64,000 nt of DNA from Neptunomonas marina (GCF_004005935.1 NZ_SACQ01000002.1:248001-312000); one strand, 5' to 3'; counted from the stretch's first letter, positions 36,404-45,633 are shown. Notes: generated by a model not told the origin, from the letters alone. Made by a program: numbers and translations.

Positions 36404-37438
36404 TTAGAAACCTTGCGGGTTCTTCGCTTTTTCGCGAGCCGCTTCTTTGGTGATCATACCCTTTTGCAGTAGTTCGGTCAGGGACTGATCAAGGGTTTTC
36501 ATACCAAAGGCTGCACCGGTCTGAATCGCCGAGTACATCTGGGCGACTTTATCTTCACGAATTAGGTTTCGAATAGCAGGGGTACCGCACATAATCTCGT
36601 GCGCCGCACAACGGCCACCGCCCACTTTCTTCAGCAGCGTCTGTGAAATAACGCCCTGTAGTGACTCTGATAACATCGAGCGCACCATATCTTTCTCGGC
36701 TGCTGGGAATACATCGATAATACGGTCAATGGTTTTAGCCGCCGATGTGGTGTGCAACGTGCCAAAAACAAGGTGACCGGTTTCGGCTGCCGTTAGCGCG
36801 AGGCTAATGGTTTCTAAGTCACGCATCTCACCGACGAGGATCACGTCAGGGTCTTCACGCAACGCCGAGCGCAATGCATTAGAGAAGCTCTGGGTATCGC
36901 GGTGCACCTCCCGCTGGTTCACAAGGCATTTTTTACTCTCGTGAACAAATTCAATCGGGTCTTCAATCGTGAGAATGTGGTCTGAGCGGTTATCATTGAT
37001 AAAGTCGATCATAGCCGCCAACGTGGTACTTTTACCCGAGCCGGTTGGCCCTGTTACCAGCACTAAGCCGCGCGGTTTCAAAGAGAGATCCTGAAACACC
37101 TTGCCCATCCCCAACTGCTCCATAGAGAGCACCTTGCTTGGAATGGTACGGAAAACGGCAGCGGCTCCGCGGTTTTGGTTAAATGCGTTTACACGAAAAC
37201 GCGCCAGCCCCGGTACTTCAAACGAAAAGTCAGCCTCTAACGTATCTTCAAAATCTTTTCGGGTTTTGTCGTTCATGATGTCGTAGATCAGCGAGTGCAC
37301 CTGCTTGTGCTCTAGCGCTGGCAACTTGATACGGCGTACATCGCCATCAACACGAATCATCGGTGGCATACCTGCGGTGATATGCAGGTCGGATGCTCCC
37401 TGCTGAACTGTAAAAGAGAGGAGTTCTGTAATATCCAT
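36404..37438 (-). CDS. pilT: PilT, type IV pilus retraction ATPase
   Basis: 344-residue hexameric AAA-like secretion ATPase that depolymerises pilin during pilus retraction. Walker A G130-T138 (GPTGSGKST), ILTIEDPIEFVH, GEMRDLETI and the C-terminal AIRNLIRE retraction motif are all present. Its order with pilU and the divergent yggS-proC genes is the same as in Pseudomonas. Pilins and the other pil genes are not in this window. Confidence 0.97.
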   Translation of the reverse strand: MDITELLSFTVQQGASDLHITAGMPPMIRVDGDVRRIKLPALEHKQVHSLIYDIMNDKTRKDFEDTLEADFSFEVPGLARFRVNAFNQNRGAAAVFRTIPSKVLSMEQLGMGKVFQDLSLKPRGLVLVTGPTGSGKSTTLAAMIDFINDNRSDHILTIEDPIEFVHESKKCLVNQREVHRDTQSFSNALRSALREDPDVILVGEMRDLETISLALTAAETGHLVFGTLHTTSAAKTIDRIIDVFPAAEKDMVRSMLSESLQGVISQTLLKKVGGGRCAAHEIMCGTPAIRNLIREDKVAQMYSAIQTGAAFGMKTLDQSLTELLQKGMITKEAAREKAKNPQGF

Positions 37439-37521
37439 AATGCAAATACTCAGGGCTTACTTTAAGTCGGCAGTTACTTCAGAATAGGAGAACCTATTGT
37501 GACTAACCAGTGTAAAAACAT

Positions 37522-38217
37522 ATGACTAGCATAGCAGAGAAGTATCGGCATGTTTGCCAGCAGATTGAGCAGGCAGCGACACAAGCGCACCGCTCTCCTG
37601 ATGAGGTGTTGCTGCTTGCCGTCAGTAAGACGCGATCATCCGCAGAGGTGCTCGCACTGCATCAGCTTGGCCAGCGGGATTTTGGCGAGAACTACTTGCA
37701 AGAAGCGCTCGATAAAATCGATGCGCTCAACGATCAAGCGATTGTCTGGCACTTTATCGGCCCCATTCAATCCAATAAGACGCGTCCCATTGCTGAGCGT
37801 TTCGCTTGGGTGCACAGCGTTGATCGGGAGAAGATCGCTCGGCGGCTATCGGAGCAACGCCCAGCAGACGCGGCGCCGCTGAATATCTGTCTTCAGGTGA
37901 ATATCAGCGAAGAGGAAAGTAAATCCGGCTGCCTGCCTAGCGAGCTACCCGCGCTGATTGATGCAGTCAAAGCATTACCCGGTATTAGACTACGCGGCTT
38001 GATGGCGATCCCTGCTGCCACGGATGATCCAGCCGAGCAGCGAGCAGCTCTTCATGCGATGCAACAGCTATTTCAAGCGGCTAAAACACAGGTGCCTGAC
38101 CTAGACACCCTATCGATGGGGATGTCTGGCGATATGGAGGAAGCGGTCGCGCAAGGTGCGACCATCGTCCGTATCGGTACAGCGTTATTTGGCCCGCGTA
38201 ACTATGCGAATAACTAA
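37522..38217 (+). CDS. yggS: YggS-family pyridoxal-phosphate homeostasis protein
   Basis: 231-residue PLP-binding protein of the PLPBP family (alanine-racemase N-terminal fold), which buffers vitamin B6. PLP lysine in AVSKTRSS near residue 36, then FGENYLQEAL, HFIGPIQSNK and a C-terminal SMGMSGDMEEA phosphate-binding segment. Divergent from pilT and leading an operon with proC and yggT. Confidence 0.95.
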   Translation: MTSIAEKYRHVCQQIEQAATQAHRSPDEVLLLAVSKTRSSAEVLALHQLGQRDFGENYLQEALDKIDALNDQAIVWHFIGPIQSNKTRPIAERFAWVHSVDREKIARRLSEQRPADAAPLNICLQVNISEEESKSGCLPSELPALIDAVKALPGIRLRGLMAIPAATDDPAEQRAALHAMQQLFQAAKTQVPDLDTLSMGMSGDMEEAVAQGATIVRIGTALFGPRNYANN

Positions 38218-38249
38218 CACCTGCAACGAACCAACATAAGGACACTATC

Positions 38250-39077
38250 GTGACTCAATTTCCAACACTTGCTTTTATCGGTGCAGGTAACATGGCCCGC
38301 GCTATTATCGGCGGCCTGCTCAACAATGGTTATCCGGCAGAGAAAATTTGGGCATGTGAACCGGAAGCCGAACGGCTCCAAGATTTGGCTGATCAAGGCT
38401 TACAGGTCACCACCGACAACAACCAAGCCGTCGCGCAGGTTGATATCGTGGTGCTCGCCGTTAAGCCACAAATACTTAAGCCGGTCTGTACTGATCTTGC
38501 CGCTAGCGCAGCGCAAAACCGCCCTCTATTTATCTCTGTGGCCGCCGGTATTACATCAGACAGTATCAACCAGTGGTTAGGCGGCGAACACGCTATTGTA
38601 CGCTGCATGCCCAACACCCCTGCCCTTGTGCAGATGGGGGCGAATGGTCTGTGTGCGAATAGCGCGGTTACAGCGGAGCAGAAAGCTCAAGCTGAGAAAG
38701 TCATTAGCGCGACGGGGATTGCACTCTGGGTGGATGATGAAGAGCAGTTACACGCCATTACCGCTGTCTCAGGCTCAGGCCCTGCGTACTACTTCCTCTT
38801 TATGGAAGCGATGATCGCTGCGGGTACAAAGATGGGACTCACCCCCGAAGTAGCCACACAGCTGACGCTGCAAACTGCGCGGGGTGCAGCAGAGATGGCG
38901 TTCCAAAGCGATGTGCCGCCAGCAGAGCTACGCCGCCGCGTGACATCACCGAACGGCACAACCGAGCAAGCGATTCTTTCGTTTCAAGCGAATCAGCTGG
39001 AAGCCGACGTCGAGACAGCGATGCAAGCTTGCTATGCCCGCTCTGAGGAGATGGCCAAGGAGTTAGGCGAGGCTTGA
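38250..39077 (+). CDS. proC: Pyrroline-5-carboxylate reductase
   Basis: 275-residue NAD(P)H-dependent enzyme completing proline biosynthesis. N-terminal Rossmann motif FIGAGNMARAIIGGL, AVKPQ, and the C-terminal dimer domain with VSGSGPAYYFLFMEA and VTSPNGTTEQAI. Start codon is GTG 38250, with AAGGA upstream. Placed between yggS and yggT as in Pseudomonas and E. coli relatives. Confidence 0.97.
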   Translation: MTQFPTLAFIGAGNMARAIIGGLLNNGYPAEKIWACEPEAERLQDLADQGLQVTTDNNQAVAQVDIVVLAVKPQILKPVCTDLAASAAQNRPLFISVAAGITSDSINQWLGGEHAIVRCMPNTPALVQMGANGLCANSAVTAEQKAQAEKVISATGIALWVDDEEQLHAITAVSGSGPAYYFLFMEAMIAAGTKMGLTPEVATQLTLQTARGAAEMAFQSDVPPAELRRRVTSPNGTTEQAILSFQANQLEADVETAMQACYARSEEMAKELGEA

Positions 39078-39152
39078 TTGGCGGTGCCATCGCCCCAATA
39101 AAGCCACTATACTGCTGATGATATTAACCTTACGAAAGGACTGGTCCTGACT

Positions 39153-39701
39153 ATGGAACAAGATCCGCTAGCATTGATTCTCCGCACCCTTGGAGATCTG
39201 TACATCTTTATTCTTACGTTCCGCTTTCTCTTGCAGTTAGCGCGTGCCGACTATTACAACCCGATCTCCCAGTCTGTGGTTCGCCTGACAGCCGTGCCCC
39301 TAGCGCCGTTGCAGCGTCTACTGCCCAAAATTGGGCGGATGGATATTTCACCGCTGGTACTCGCGTTTGTCCTCAAGTTTGGTTTGAGCATGGCTTTGAT
39401 TGCGATGCATCAGGGCAGTATTCAAGTAGATATCATCACCTTGCTGGTCGTCACGGCTGCAAGTCTGCTCAACAGTGTGCTGACACTCTACTTCTGGGCG
39501 GTTTTAGCCTCCGTCATTATTAGCTGGGTGGCACCTGGCAGTTATCACCCAGCGCCGCAAATTATCCAGCAGCTCACCGAGCCTCTGTTTAAGTTAGCGC
39601 AGAAAGTGATTCCACCTCTTGGCGGCCTAGATCTCTCACCTATTTTGATCTTCTTGGCGATTCAGATCATTCAGGCGCAACTGGCACCTTTCGTGATTTA
39701 A
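39153..39701 (+). CDS. yggT: YggT-family membrane protein
   Basis: 182-residue inner-membrane protein with two YGGT repeats, each holding two hydrophobic helices; PISQSVVRLTAVPLAPLQRL and the second-repeat QIIQQLTEPLFKLAQKVIPP are the repeated signature. Function is unknown, with osmotic or cell-shape roles suggested for relatives. Last gene of yggS-proC-yggT, followed by an inverted repeat. Confidence 0.9.
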   Translation: MEQDPLALILRTLGDLYIFILTFRFLLQLARADYYNPISQSVVRLTAVPLAPLQRLLPKIGRMDISPLVLAFVLKFGLSMALIAMHQGSIQVDIITLLVVTAASLLNSVLTLYFWAVLASVIISWVAPGSYHPAPQIIQQLTEPLFKLAQKVIPPLGGLDLSPILIFLAIQIIQAQLAPFVI

Positions 39702-39706
39702 TACTC

Positions 39707-39736
39707 AATAGCGAGGAGAGCCCTCTCCTCGCTATT
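39707..39736 (+). terminator. Inverted repeat after yggT, probable terminator
   Basis: AATAGCGAGGAG / CTCCTCGCTATT, a perfect 12-base stem with a six-base loop, starting 6 bases after the yggT stop. The following T-content is low (ATTATCT), so termination may be partial. Confidence 0.6.
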
Positions 39737-39783
39737 ATCTAATACCTTGGTCTTCGATACCGCTTAGATAGGGTCATCCATAG

Positions 39784-39813
39784 TTGGAAAGGCCGCGGGA
39801 CATCTTTTAGAAT
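39784..39813 (+). promoter_or_regulatory. Possible sigma70 promoter of metX
   Basis: TTGGAA (39784-39789) and TAGAAT (39808-39813) with an 18-base spacer: 4/6 and 5/6 matches to consensus. Transcription would start near 39820 and leave a leader of about 210 bases. Confidence 0.35.
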
Positions 39814-39833
39814 ACCTCCATACTCGACGCATA

Positions 39834-39899
39834 CCGACACCGGTTGGTGTGCGGGCTACGCCAAAGCCTTCATCTTGGCCCTTAAACTATTGGAGTTTA
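39834..39899 (+). promoter_or_regulatory. Structured metX leader with mutually exclusive hairpins (candidate RNA regulator)
   Basis: Hairpin A: CCGACACC (39834-39841) pairs with GGTGT(G)CGG (39846-39854) around loop GGTT. Hairpin B: TTGGTGT (39844-39850) pairs with ACGCCAA (39858-39864). Hairpin C: GCCAA (39860-39864) pairs with TTGGC (39875-39879). Hairpin D: TAAACT / AGTTTA (39883-39899). A and B share GGTGT, and B and C share GCCAA, so they compete. This is what a riboswitch or attenuator can look like, but no known class is matched and no T-run terminator follows. Confidence 0.35.
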
Positions 39900-40029
39900 C
39901 CCACATTGTTCGCACGCGACTTAAACCACCGTCTTGCCAAGCTCTTCTGGCTCGTGCTGCTTCTCTACGAGATGTGATGCTCACCGTTATACAAGCCCCA
40001 TAACTTTGTAACTTTCGGAGCACCAAACA

Positions 40030-41190
40030 ATGTCGACTTACCCTGAAGATTCCGTTGGCTTAGTAGCGCCACAACAACTTGAATTTGATACCCCGTTAGA
40101 GCTCGCCTGTGGCCGCACACTAGAGCGCTACACCTTAATGGTAGAAACCTACGGTGAACTCAACGCCGATGCCTCAAACGCCGTACTGATCTGCCATGCA
40201 TTAACGGGCCACCATCATGTGGCGGGCTTTTACGAAGGCGACCGCAAACCGGGCTGGTGGGACTCTGCAGTAGGCCCGGGCAAACCGATCGATACCAACA
40301 AATTCTTTGTGGTTGGGCTGAACAATTTAGGCGGCTGTCACGGCTCAAGCGGACCGCAAGAGATCAACCCCGCAACAGGTGAACCCTTTGGCCCCGACTT
40401 CCCACTGATGACGGTACCAGATTGGGTTGAGAGCCAAGCCCGCCTAGCCGATAGACTCGGTGTCCAACAGTGGGCTGCGGTGATTGGCGGTAGTTTGGGC
40501 GGCATGCAAGCGCTCGAGTGGTCGATCCGCTTCCCTGAACGTCTGCGCCACTGTGTTGTGATCGCCTCAGCGCCCAAGTTATCGGCACAGAATATCGCGT
40601 TTAATGAGGTCGCACGTCAGGCGATCTCTAAAGACCCTGCTTTTCACGATGGGCACTACTATGCGCAAGGTGATGTACCAAAAACGGGCTTGATGCTGGC
40701 ACGGATGGTGGGCCACATCACCTACCTTTCCGATGACGGGATGCGCGAGAAGTTTGGCCGTGAGATGAAAGCCGGCAAACTTAGCTTCGACTTCAATCCG
40801 CAGTTTGAGGTGGAATCCTATTTACAATATCAGGGCGAGCGCTTCTCTACCGCCTTCGACGCCAACACCTACCTGTTGATGACCAAAGCGCTCGACTACT
40901 TTGATCCTGCGGCAGAGTACGGCGATGATCTGGCAACCGCGCTGCAACGTGCGCAAGCAAAATTCATGATCATCTCCTTCTCCACGGACTGGCGCTTTTC
41001 GCCTGAACGGTCGCGCGAAATTGTCGACGCGCTCGTTAAGGCAGACCAATCCGTTTGCTACGCCGAGGTCGACTCACCTCAGGGGCATGATGCCTTTTTG
41101 ATCCCTATTCCTCGTTATATGGATACCTTCCGCGCCTACATGCAACGTATCGCTGATGATATTCCTCGCTCGACAACAGGAGATGTGTAA
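40030..41190 (+). CDS. metX: Homoserine O-acyltransferase MetX
   Basis: 386-residue alpha/beta-hydrolase acylating homoserine in methionine biosynthesis. Nucleophile S155 in GGSLGGMQ, and the DWRFSP and SPQGHDAF segments supply the aspartate and histidine of the triad. Many MetX enzymes of gammaproteobacteria that are followed by metW use succinyl-CoA rather than acetyl-CoA, so acyl specificity is left open. The stop overlaps metW by one base (TAATG). Confidence 0.95.
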   Translation: MSTYPEDSVGLVAPQQLEFDTPLELACGRTLERYTLMVETYGELNADASNAVLICHALTGHHHVAGFYEGDRKPGWWDSAVGPGKPIDTNKFFVVGLNNLGGCHGSSGPQEINPATGEPFGPDFPLMTVPDWVESQARLADRLGVQQWAAVIGGSLGGMQALEWSIRFPERLRHCVVIASAPKLSAQNIAFNEVARQAISKDPAFHDGHYYAQGDVPKTGLMLARMVGHITYLSDDGMREKFGREMKAGKLSFDFNPQFEVESYLQYQGERFSTAFDANTYLLMTKALDYFDPAAEYGDDLATALQRAQAKFMIISFSTDWRFSPERSREIVDALVKADQSVCYAEVDSPQGHDAFLIPIPRYMDTFRAYMQRIADDIPRSTTGDV

Positions 41191-41780
41191 TGCGCGCCGA
41201 TCTTGAGATTATCCAAGAGTGGATCCAACCCCATACTCGCCTCCTCGATCTCGGTTGCGGTGACGGTGAGCTGCTGCGCCACCTGACCGAACATCGCCAA
41301 GTCACGGGGTACGGCATCGAAAACGATCACGACAATATCACCGCGTGCATCCGCAAAGGCGTGAATGTCATCGAGAAGGATATCGACGAAGGCCTCGCCT
41401 CCATTGAGGATAACAGCTTCGATACCGTTGTTATGACGCAGGCCCTGCAGGTGATGCACCGTCCTGATCAAACCATCGACGAGATGCTGCGTATCGGTAA
41501 GGAGTGTATCGTCACCTTCCCAAACTTCGGCCACTGGCGGGCGCGAGGCTACCTTGCTTTTCGCGGTTTAATGCCGGTTTCCAAGTTTCTACCCTACACA
41601 TGGTACGACACACCGAATATCCATTTTTGTACCTTTAAAGACTTCGAGCGTCTCTGTGTTGAGCGTAATATCGACATCCTAAATCGAACTGTTGTCGATA
41701 ATGCGCATCAACATAGTTGGTGGACCAATTTATGGCCCAATATGCTCGGTGAGATCGCGATCTATCGCATCACACGCTAA
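41190..41780 (+). CDS. metW: MetW, methionine biosynthesis protein
   Basis: 196-residue SAM-methyltransferase-fold protein that acts with MetX in homoserine acylation in several proteobacteria. The SAM motif I is LLDLGCGDGELL, followed by TVVMTQALQVMHRPD, TFPNFGHWRAR and PYTWYDTPNIHFCT. One-base overlap with metX indicates coupled translation and a possible complex. Confidence 0.95.
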   Translation: MRADLEIIQEWIQPHTRLLDLGCGDGELLRHLTEHRQVTGYGIENDHDNITACIRKGVNVIEKDIDEGLASIEDNSFDTVVMTQALQVMHRPDQTIDEMLRIGKECIVTFPNFGHWRARGYLAFRGLMPVSKFLPYTWYDTPNIHFCTFKDFERLCVERNIDILNRTVVDNAHQHSWWTNLWPNMLGEIAIYRITR

Positions 41781-41797
41781 TACCTAGGGGGTGTTCC

Positions 41798-42229
41798 ATG
41801 AAAATACTACGTTCACTACTACTGCTAATGGCGTTTGCGCCGATGGCAATGGCAGAACAGTTGCTAGAGAACGATAAATACATCGTTCACTACAACGCAT
41901 TCAACAGCACCGTGGTCGCACCAGAGGTTGCACAACGCCACGGTCTCAAGCGTAGCCGCTATAGCGCGATGCTCAATGTTGCCGTATTTGAGAAAACCGA
42001 CGCAGGGCAAAAGGCGATTCCAGCAACGATCTCTGGAAAAGTACAAAACTTGATCCAGCAATCACAAACACTCGCTTTCAAACCCATAAAAGAGGGCGAC
42101 GCCCTGTACTACATCGGCAGCTTTAACTTCGGCAATGAAGAGGTGCTCCATGTCACCTTGGATGTGCGCCCAGAGGGTGCGAAGTCGGACGTAAAAATTC
42201 GCTTTGATCAAAAATTTTATACGGACTAA
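41798..42229 (+). CDS. DUF4426 exported protein
   Basis: 143-residue protein with an N-terminal signal peptide (hydrophobic LLLLMAFAPMAMA, cleavage before EQLLEND) and a DUF4426 domain: YIVHYNAFNSTVVAPEVA, then LNVAVFEK. A periplasmic beta-sandwich is likely. Function is unknown. The gene sits between metW and rdgB in the same place as in Pseudomonas, 2 bases before rdgB. Confidence 0.85.
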   Translation: MKILRSLLLLMAFAPMAMAEQLLENDKYIVHYNAFNSTVVAPEVAQRHGLKRSRYSAMLNVAVFEKTDAGQKAIPATISGKVQNLIQQSQTLAFKPIKEGDALYYIGSFNFGNEEVLHVTLDVRPEGAKSDVKIRFDQKFYTD

Positions 42230-42231
42230 CG

Positions 42232-42843
42232 ATGAGTAAAACCATAGTCTTGGCCAGCGGTAATGCCGGTAAACTACAGGAGTTTGGCGAGATCCTGAGC
42301 GAGTTCGCCTTTACGGTCAAACCCCAGCGGGCATTTGACGTCAGCGATGCCGATGAAACAGGCCTGACCTTTGTTGAGAACGCCATCCTCAAGGCCCGTC
42401 ATGCTTGCGAAGCGACAGGTCTGCCTGCGCTAGCAGACGACTCAGGCCTTGAAGTTGACGCGCTGAACGGCGCACCCGGTATCTATTCGGCGCGTTTTGC
42501 GCGACTCACCAACGAGGGCAGTGGCGATGGCGACAACAACGCTAAGCTGCTGCGCTCGCTGGAAGGGTTACCGCACGAAGAGCGCAGTGCACGCTATCGT
42601 TGTGTACTGGTGTTTATGCGCCATAAAGACGATCCCATGCCGCTGATCTGCCAAGGCACACTCGAGGGTTTTATCGGTACCGCGCCAGAGGGTGATAACG
42701 GCTTTGGCTACGACCCACTGTTTCGATTGCCTGAACTCGATAAAACCGCCGCTCAGCTCACACCCGCTGAGAAGCACGCCATTAGCCACCGCGGCCAAGC
42801 GGTTGCGCAGTTCATCGATCAGATCGGCCAGTACCTACGATAA
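42232..42843 (+). CDS. rdgB: XTP/dITP diphosphatase (non-canonical purine NTP pyrophosphatase)
   Basis: 203-residue HAM1/RdgB enzyme that hydrolyses ITP, dITP and XTP to keep deaminated purines out of nucleic acids. N-terminal LASGNAGKLQEF (phosphate-binding), LADDSGLEVDALNGAPGIYS with the catalytic acidic residue, and GFGYDPLF plus SHRGQA toward the end. Two bases after the DUF4426 gene, 5 bases before hemW. Confidence 0.97.
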   Translation: MSKTIVLASGNAGKLQEFGEILSEFAFTVKPQRAFDVSDADETGLTFVENAILKARHACEATGLPALADDSGLEVDALNGAPGIYSARFARLTNEGSGDGDNNAKLLRSLEGLPHEERSARYRCVLVFMRHKDDPMPLICQGTLEGFIGTAPEGDNGFGYDPLFRLPELDKTAAQLTPAEKHAISHRGQAVAQFIDQIGQYLR

Positions 42844-42848
42844 CCGCC

Positions 42849-43982
42849 ATGTCCATACCGCTCTCTCTTTACGTACACATCCCATGGTGTGTGCGTAAAT
42901 GCCCCTATTGTGATTTCAACTCCCACGCCGTCCGCGATGAGCTGCCTGAAGCCACATATATCGATACAGTTTTGGCAGATCTGCGCCACGAGGCACGCTG
43001 GGCACAGGGCCGCGAGATCCAATCGATCTTTATTGGAGGCGGTACACCTAGCCTGTTTTCAGCGCAAAGCATCGCCAAACTGCTCGATAGCGCCAACCGT
43101 ATCGTACCGTTCGCCAGCGATATCGAGATTACGATGGAAGCGAACCCCGGCACCTTCGAACAAGATAAATTCGCGGGCTTTTTAGCGGCTGGCGTCAACC
43201 GGCTTTCTATTGGGGTACAGAGTTTCAACACTCACCACTTAAAAGCACTGGGACGCATCCATAGCGGCCAAGAGGCAGAGCGGGCGATTGCCGCCGCTCA
43301 CCAGTTAGGCTTTAAGCGCCTGAATATCGATCTTATGCATGGCTTGCCCGATCAAACACCACAGCAAGCACTGGCGGACCTCGAGCAAGGCCTCGCACTG
43401 GGGCCTGACCACCTCTCTTGGTACCAGCTAACGATTGAGCCGAATACTGAGTTCTACCAGCGCCCTCCGCAGATCCCAGAAGACGATGCCCTTTGGGAGA
43501 TACAGCAACAAGGGCAAGCGCGTATCCACGCAGCAGGCTTCACACAATACGAAGTCTCGGCGTACGCCAAAGCACCAACGGCGCGGGCTCGCCACAATCT
43601 GAACTACTGGGAGTTTGGTGATTACATCGGTATCGGTGCCGGTGCACACGGCAAGGTCACGGACCTTAGCACCCACGAGATCCACCGCCGCTGGAAGCAG
43701 CGCTCACCAAAAGCTTACATGACTCATATCGATCCACTCGGCGGTAGCCGCATCCTCGCACCCGACGAGTTACCCTTTGAGTTTATGATGAACGCACTAC
43801 GCCTTATTGATGGCGTACCAACAGAGCGCTTTCATGAACGCACCGGGCAGCCTATTGAGGTGATGGCCGCGGTACTCCAACAAGCCAGAGAGAAAGGTCT
43901 GTTGCATCCCCACAGGCTGCAAGCCACACCGCAAGGCCAGCTGTTCTTAAACGACTTGCTGGGACTCTTCTTAGACGAGTAG
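42849..43982 (+). CDS. hemW: HemW, radical SAM heme chaperone
   Basis: 377-residue radical-SAM protein thought to hand heme to respiratory enzymes; often misnamed oxygen-independent coproporphyrinogen oxidase. The cluster cysteines are C14, C18 and C21 (CVRKCPYC); the fourth cysteine typical of true HemN (CxxxCxxCxC) is replaced by aspartate-phenylalanine, supporting HemW. Further motifs: FIGGGTPSLF, EANPGTFE and NRLSIGVQSF. Last gene of the metX-hemW run; convergent with a HAD gene 15 bases away. Confidence 0.95.
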   Translation: MSIPLSLYVHIPWCVRKCPYCDFNSHAVRDELPEATYIDTVLADLRHEARWAQGREIQSIFIGGGTPSLFSAQSIAKLLDSANRIVPFASDIEITMEANPGTFEQDKFAGFLAAGVNRLSIGVQSFNTHHLKALGRIHSGQEAERAIAAAHQLGFKRLNIDLMHGLPDQTPQQALADLEQGLALGPDHLSWYQLTIEPNTEFYQRPPQIPEDDALWEIQQQGQARIHAAGFTQYEVSAYAKAPTARARHNLNYWEFGDYIGIGAGAHGKVTDLSTHEIHRRWKQRSPKAYMTHIDPLGGSRILAPDELPFEFMMNALRLIDGVPTERFHERTGQPIEVMAAVLQQAREKGLLHPHRLQATPQGQLFLNDLLGLFLDE

Positions 43983-43997
43983 TTTTTAGATGAGCCG

Positions 43998-44717
43998 TTA
44001 TAAACGCGCGCGCTTGCATGCGGCTATTTTATCCACAGCGCCCACCAGCTGATCTAAGCTCGTGACCGTTGCATCTGGGGCCACATTTTCGCGCCACGGC
44101 TGTTGATAAAGATTTACCCACACACCCCATAATCCGGCGCTTTTGGCACCCAGTACATCATGCTGTGGATTATCACCAATGTGGATAACATTTTCCGGTT
44201 TGAGCTTTGTGTGGTTCAGCATCGCTGTGAATATCTTCGCATCAGGCTTTTCCACACCCACGTGATCCGCACTAAACTGGAAGTCTAAATAGGATGATAG
44301 CCCGGTGCTGTGGATATCTGCATTGCCATTGGTGATCGCACCTAACTGGTATCCTGCGGTTTTTAAATCAGCGAGCGCTTTAAGTGCATGCTCGAAAAAG
44401 ACTACATTCTGACGGGCACGTAAAAACACATCGAACGCCGCATCGCTCAGCTCTGCCACTTGTTGCTCGGGATAGCCCGCTTGGGTCAGGCCTAGCTTCA
44501 ATACCGCCTTGCGAATACGCGTGACGCTATAACTAATCTCTGGCTCTGCCGCCAACGCTTGCTGGCGCAACGTGCCGAGATCACGCAGCGTAAATTGCTG
44601 ATGAAATAGCGGAGCGTTCTCGTAGAGCCAATCGAATAACGTCTGATTTGCTGCTTTAACAACGGGATCAACCGCCCATAAGGTGTCATCTAGATCGAAA
44701 GTGATGCACTTAATCAT
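43998..44717 (-). CDS. HAD-superfamily hydrolase (YigB/YjjG-like phosphatase)
   Basis: 239-residue haloacid-dehalogenase-type phosphatase. Motif I FDLDDTLWAVD at the start, motif II ITNGNAD, and motif III-IV VEKPDAKIF then HIGDNPQHDVLGA are intact. In E. coli the gene after xerC (yigB) dephosphorylates FMN, and this one is in the same place. Start ATG 44717 overlaps the xerC end by 8 bases; the open frame upstream reaches 44939 but lies inside xerC. Confidence 0.92.
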   Translation of the reverse strand: MIKCITFDLDDTLWAVDPVVKAANQTLFDWLYENAPLFHQQFTLRDLGTLRQQALAAEPEISYSVTRIRKAVLKLGLTQAGYPEQQVAELSDAAFDVFLRARQNVVFFEHALKALADLKTAGYQLGAITNGNADIHSTGLSSYLDFQFSADHVGVEKPDAKIFTAMLNHTKLKPENVIHIGDNPQHDVLGAKSAGLWGVWVNLYQQPWRENVAPDATVTSLDQLVGAVDKIAACKRARL

Positions 44718-45630
44718 CTTGCTTCTTTGCTCGTGGATGCGCAGATTCATACACCGACATAAGATGCTGGAAGTCGAGATGTGTATAAACTTGCGTTGTG
44801 GATATATCTTCGTGGCCCAGCAACTCTTGTACGGCTCGTAAGTCTCCGCTGGACTCCAACATATGGCTGGCAAAACTATGTCTGAGCCTATGTGGATAAA
44901 CCTTCCCTTCGGTATGCATACGCTTTGCCCAGTAATCAAACCGCTGCTGTACGCTGCGCGTACTTAAGCGTCGCCCCTGCTTAGAGAGAAACAACGCCTC
45001 CTCATCCAGCGGTGCCGATTGCGCACGGTACTTCACCCACACACGCAGCGCCTCTAATGCAACGCGCCCAATGGGTAACATACGCGTTTTATTGCCCTTG
45101 CCGGTAACCACTAAGCTAGCACCAGGAAAGTCGATATCGTAGAGGTTAAGGCTCACTAACTCAGATACCCGCAACCCTGACGAATACACCAGTTCTAGCA
45201 TCGCTTTATCGCGTGCCGATAGCGCATCCGTAACTGCAAACGATAGCAGGCCGTTAAGCTGATCCACATCGAGCGTTTGGGGCAAATGGCGCTGGGCTTT
45301 CGGCGCTTTTACCCCAGCTGCGGGGTTGTGCGTGACACACTTTTCAGCAATGAGGAACTGGTAGAAGGTGCGAATTGCCGAGAGATGGCGCTGGATACTT
45401 TTAGCCGCGAGTTCGTCACGATGTAATTCAGCAACGAAGCCGCGAATGTGTTTATCCTCTACCTCTTGCCAAGCGGCAAGACGCCAATCGGCGATAAAGG
45501 CGCAGAACTTATCGAGATCACGCCCATAACTTGCGCAGGTGTTGGCTGCTAAGCCACGTTCAGTAGCTAAGAACTGCAAAAACGCCTGCACCGACTCATT
45601 TAGTAAATCGAAGAAGCGCTGGTTGAGCAT
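44710..45630 (-). CDS. xerC: XerC tyrosine recombinase
   Basis: 306-residue recombinase that, with XerD at dif, resolves chromosome dimers. Catalytic residues are all found: R154 (SGLRVSEL), K178, H247 and R250 (HRLRHSF), H273 (LLGHEDIS) and nucleophile Y282 (VYTHLD). N-terminal SAM-like DNA-binding domain is complete. Position between DUF484 and a HAD phosphatase is the conserved chromosomal context, so this is the housekeeping enzyme and not an integrase of a mobile element. Confidence 0.97.
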   Translation of the reverse strand: MLNQRFFDLLNESVQAFLQFLATERGLAANTCASYGRDLDKFCAFIADWRLAAWQEVEDKHIRGFVAELHRDELAAKSIQRHLSAIRTFYQFLIAEKCVTHNPAAGVKAPKAQRHLPQTLDVDQLNGLLSFAVTDALSARDKAMLELVYSSGLRVSELVSLNLYDIDFPGASLVVTGKGNKTRMLPIGRVALEALRVWVKYRAQSAPLDEEALFLSKQGRRLSTRSVQQRFDYWAKRMHTEGKVYPHRLRHSFASHMLESSGDLRAVQELLGHEDISTTQVYTHLDFQHLMSVYESAHPRAKKQDD

Positions 45631-45633
45631 CGT

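Larger units (their letters stand above)
39702..40029. other. Intergenic region yggT/metX with terminator-like hairpin and long metX leader
   Basis: 328 bases without a gene. It begins with a strong inverted repeat (39707-39736). A promoter-like pair follows at 39784-39813, and then a leader of about 210 bases before metX that can fold into several short, mutually exclusive hairpins (39834-39899). From about 39900 to 40029 I see only a purine-rich ribosome site, CGGAG, before the metX ATG. Confidence 0.5.

Noticed and set aside
44710-45630. xerC as evidence for an integron or mobile element
   Set aside because: It is in the conserved dapF-DUF484-xerC-HAD context with a complete housekeeping-type sequence; no attachment-site repeats or cargo genes are near.
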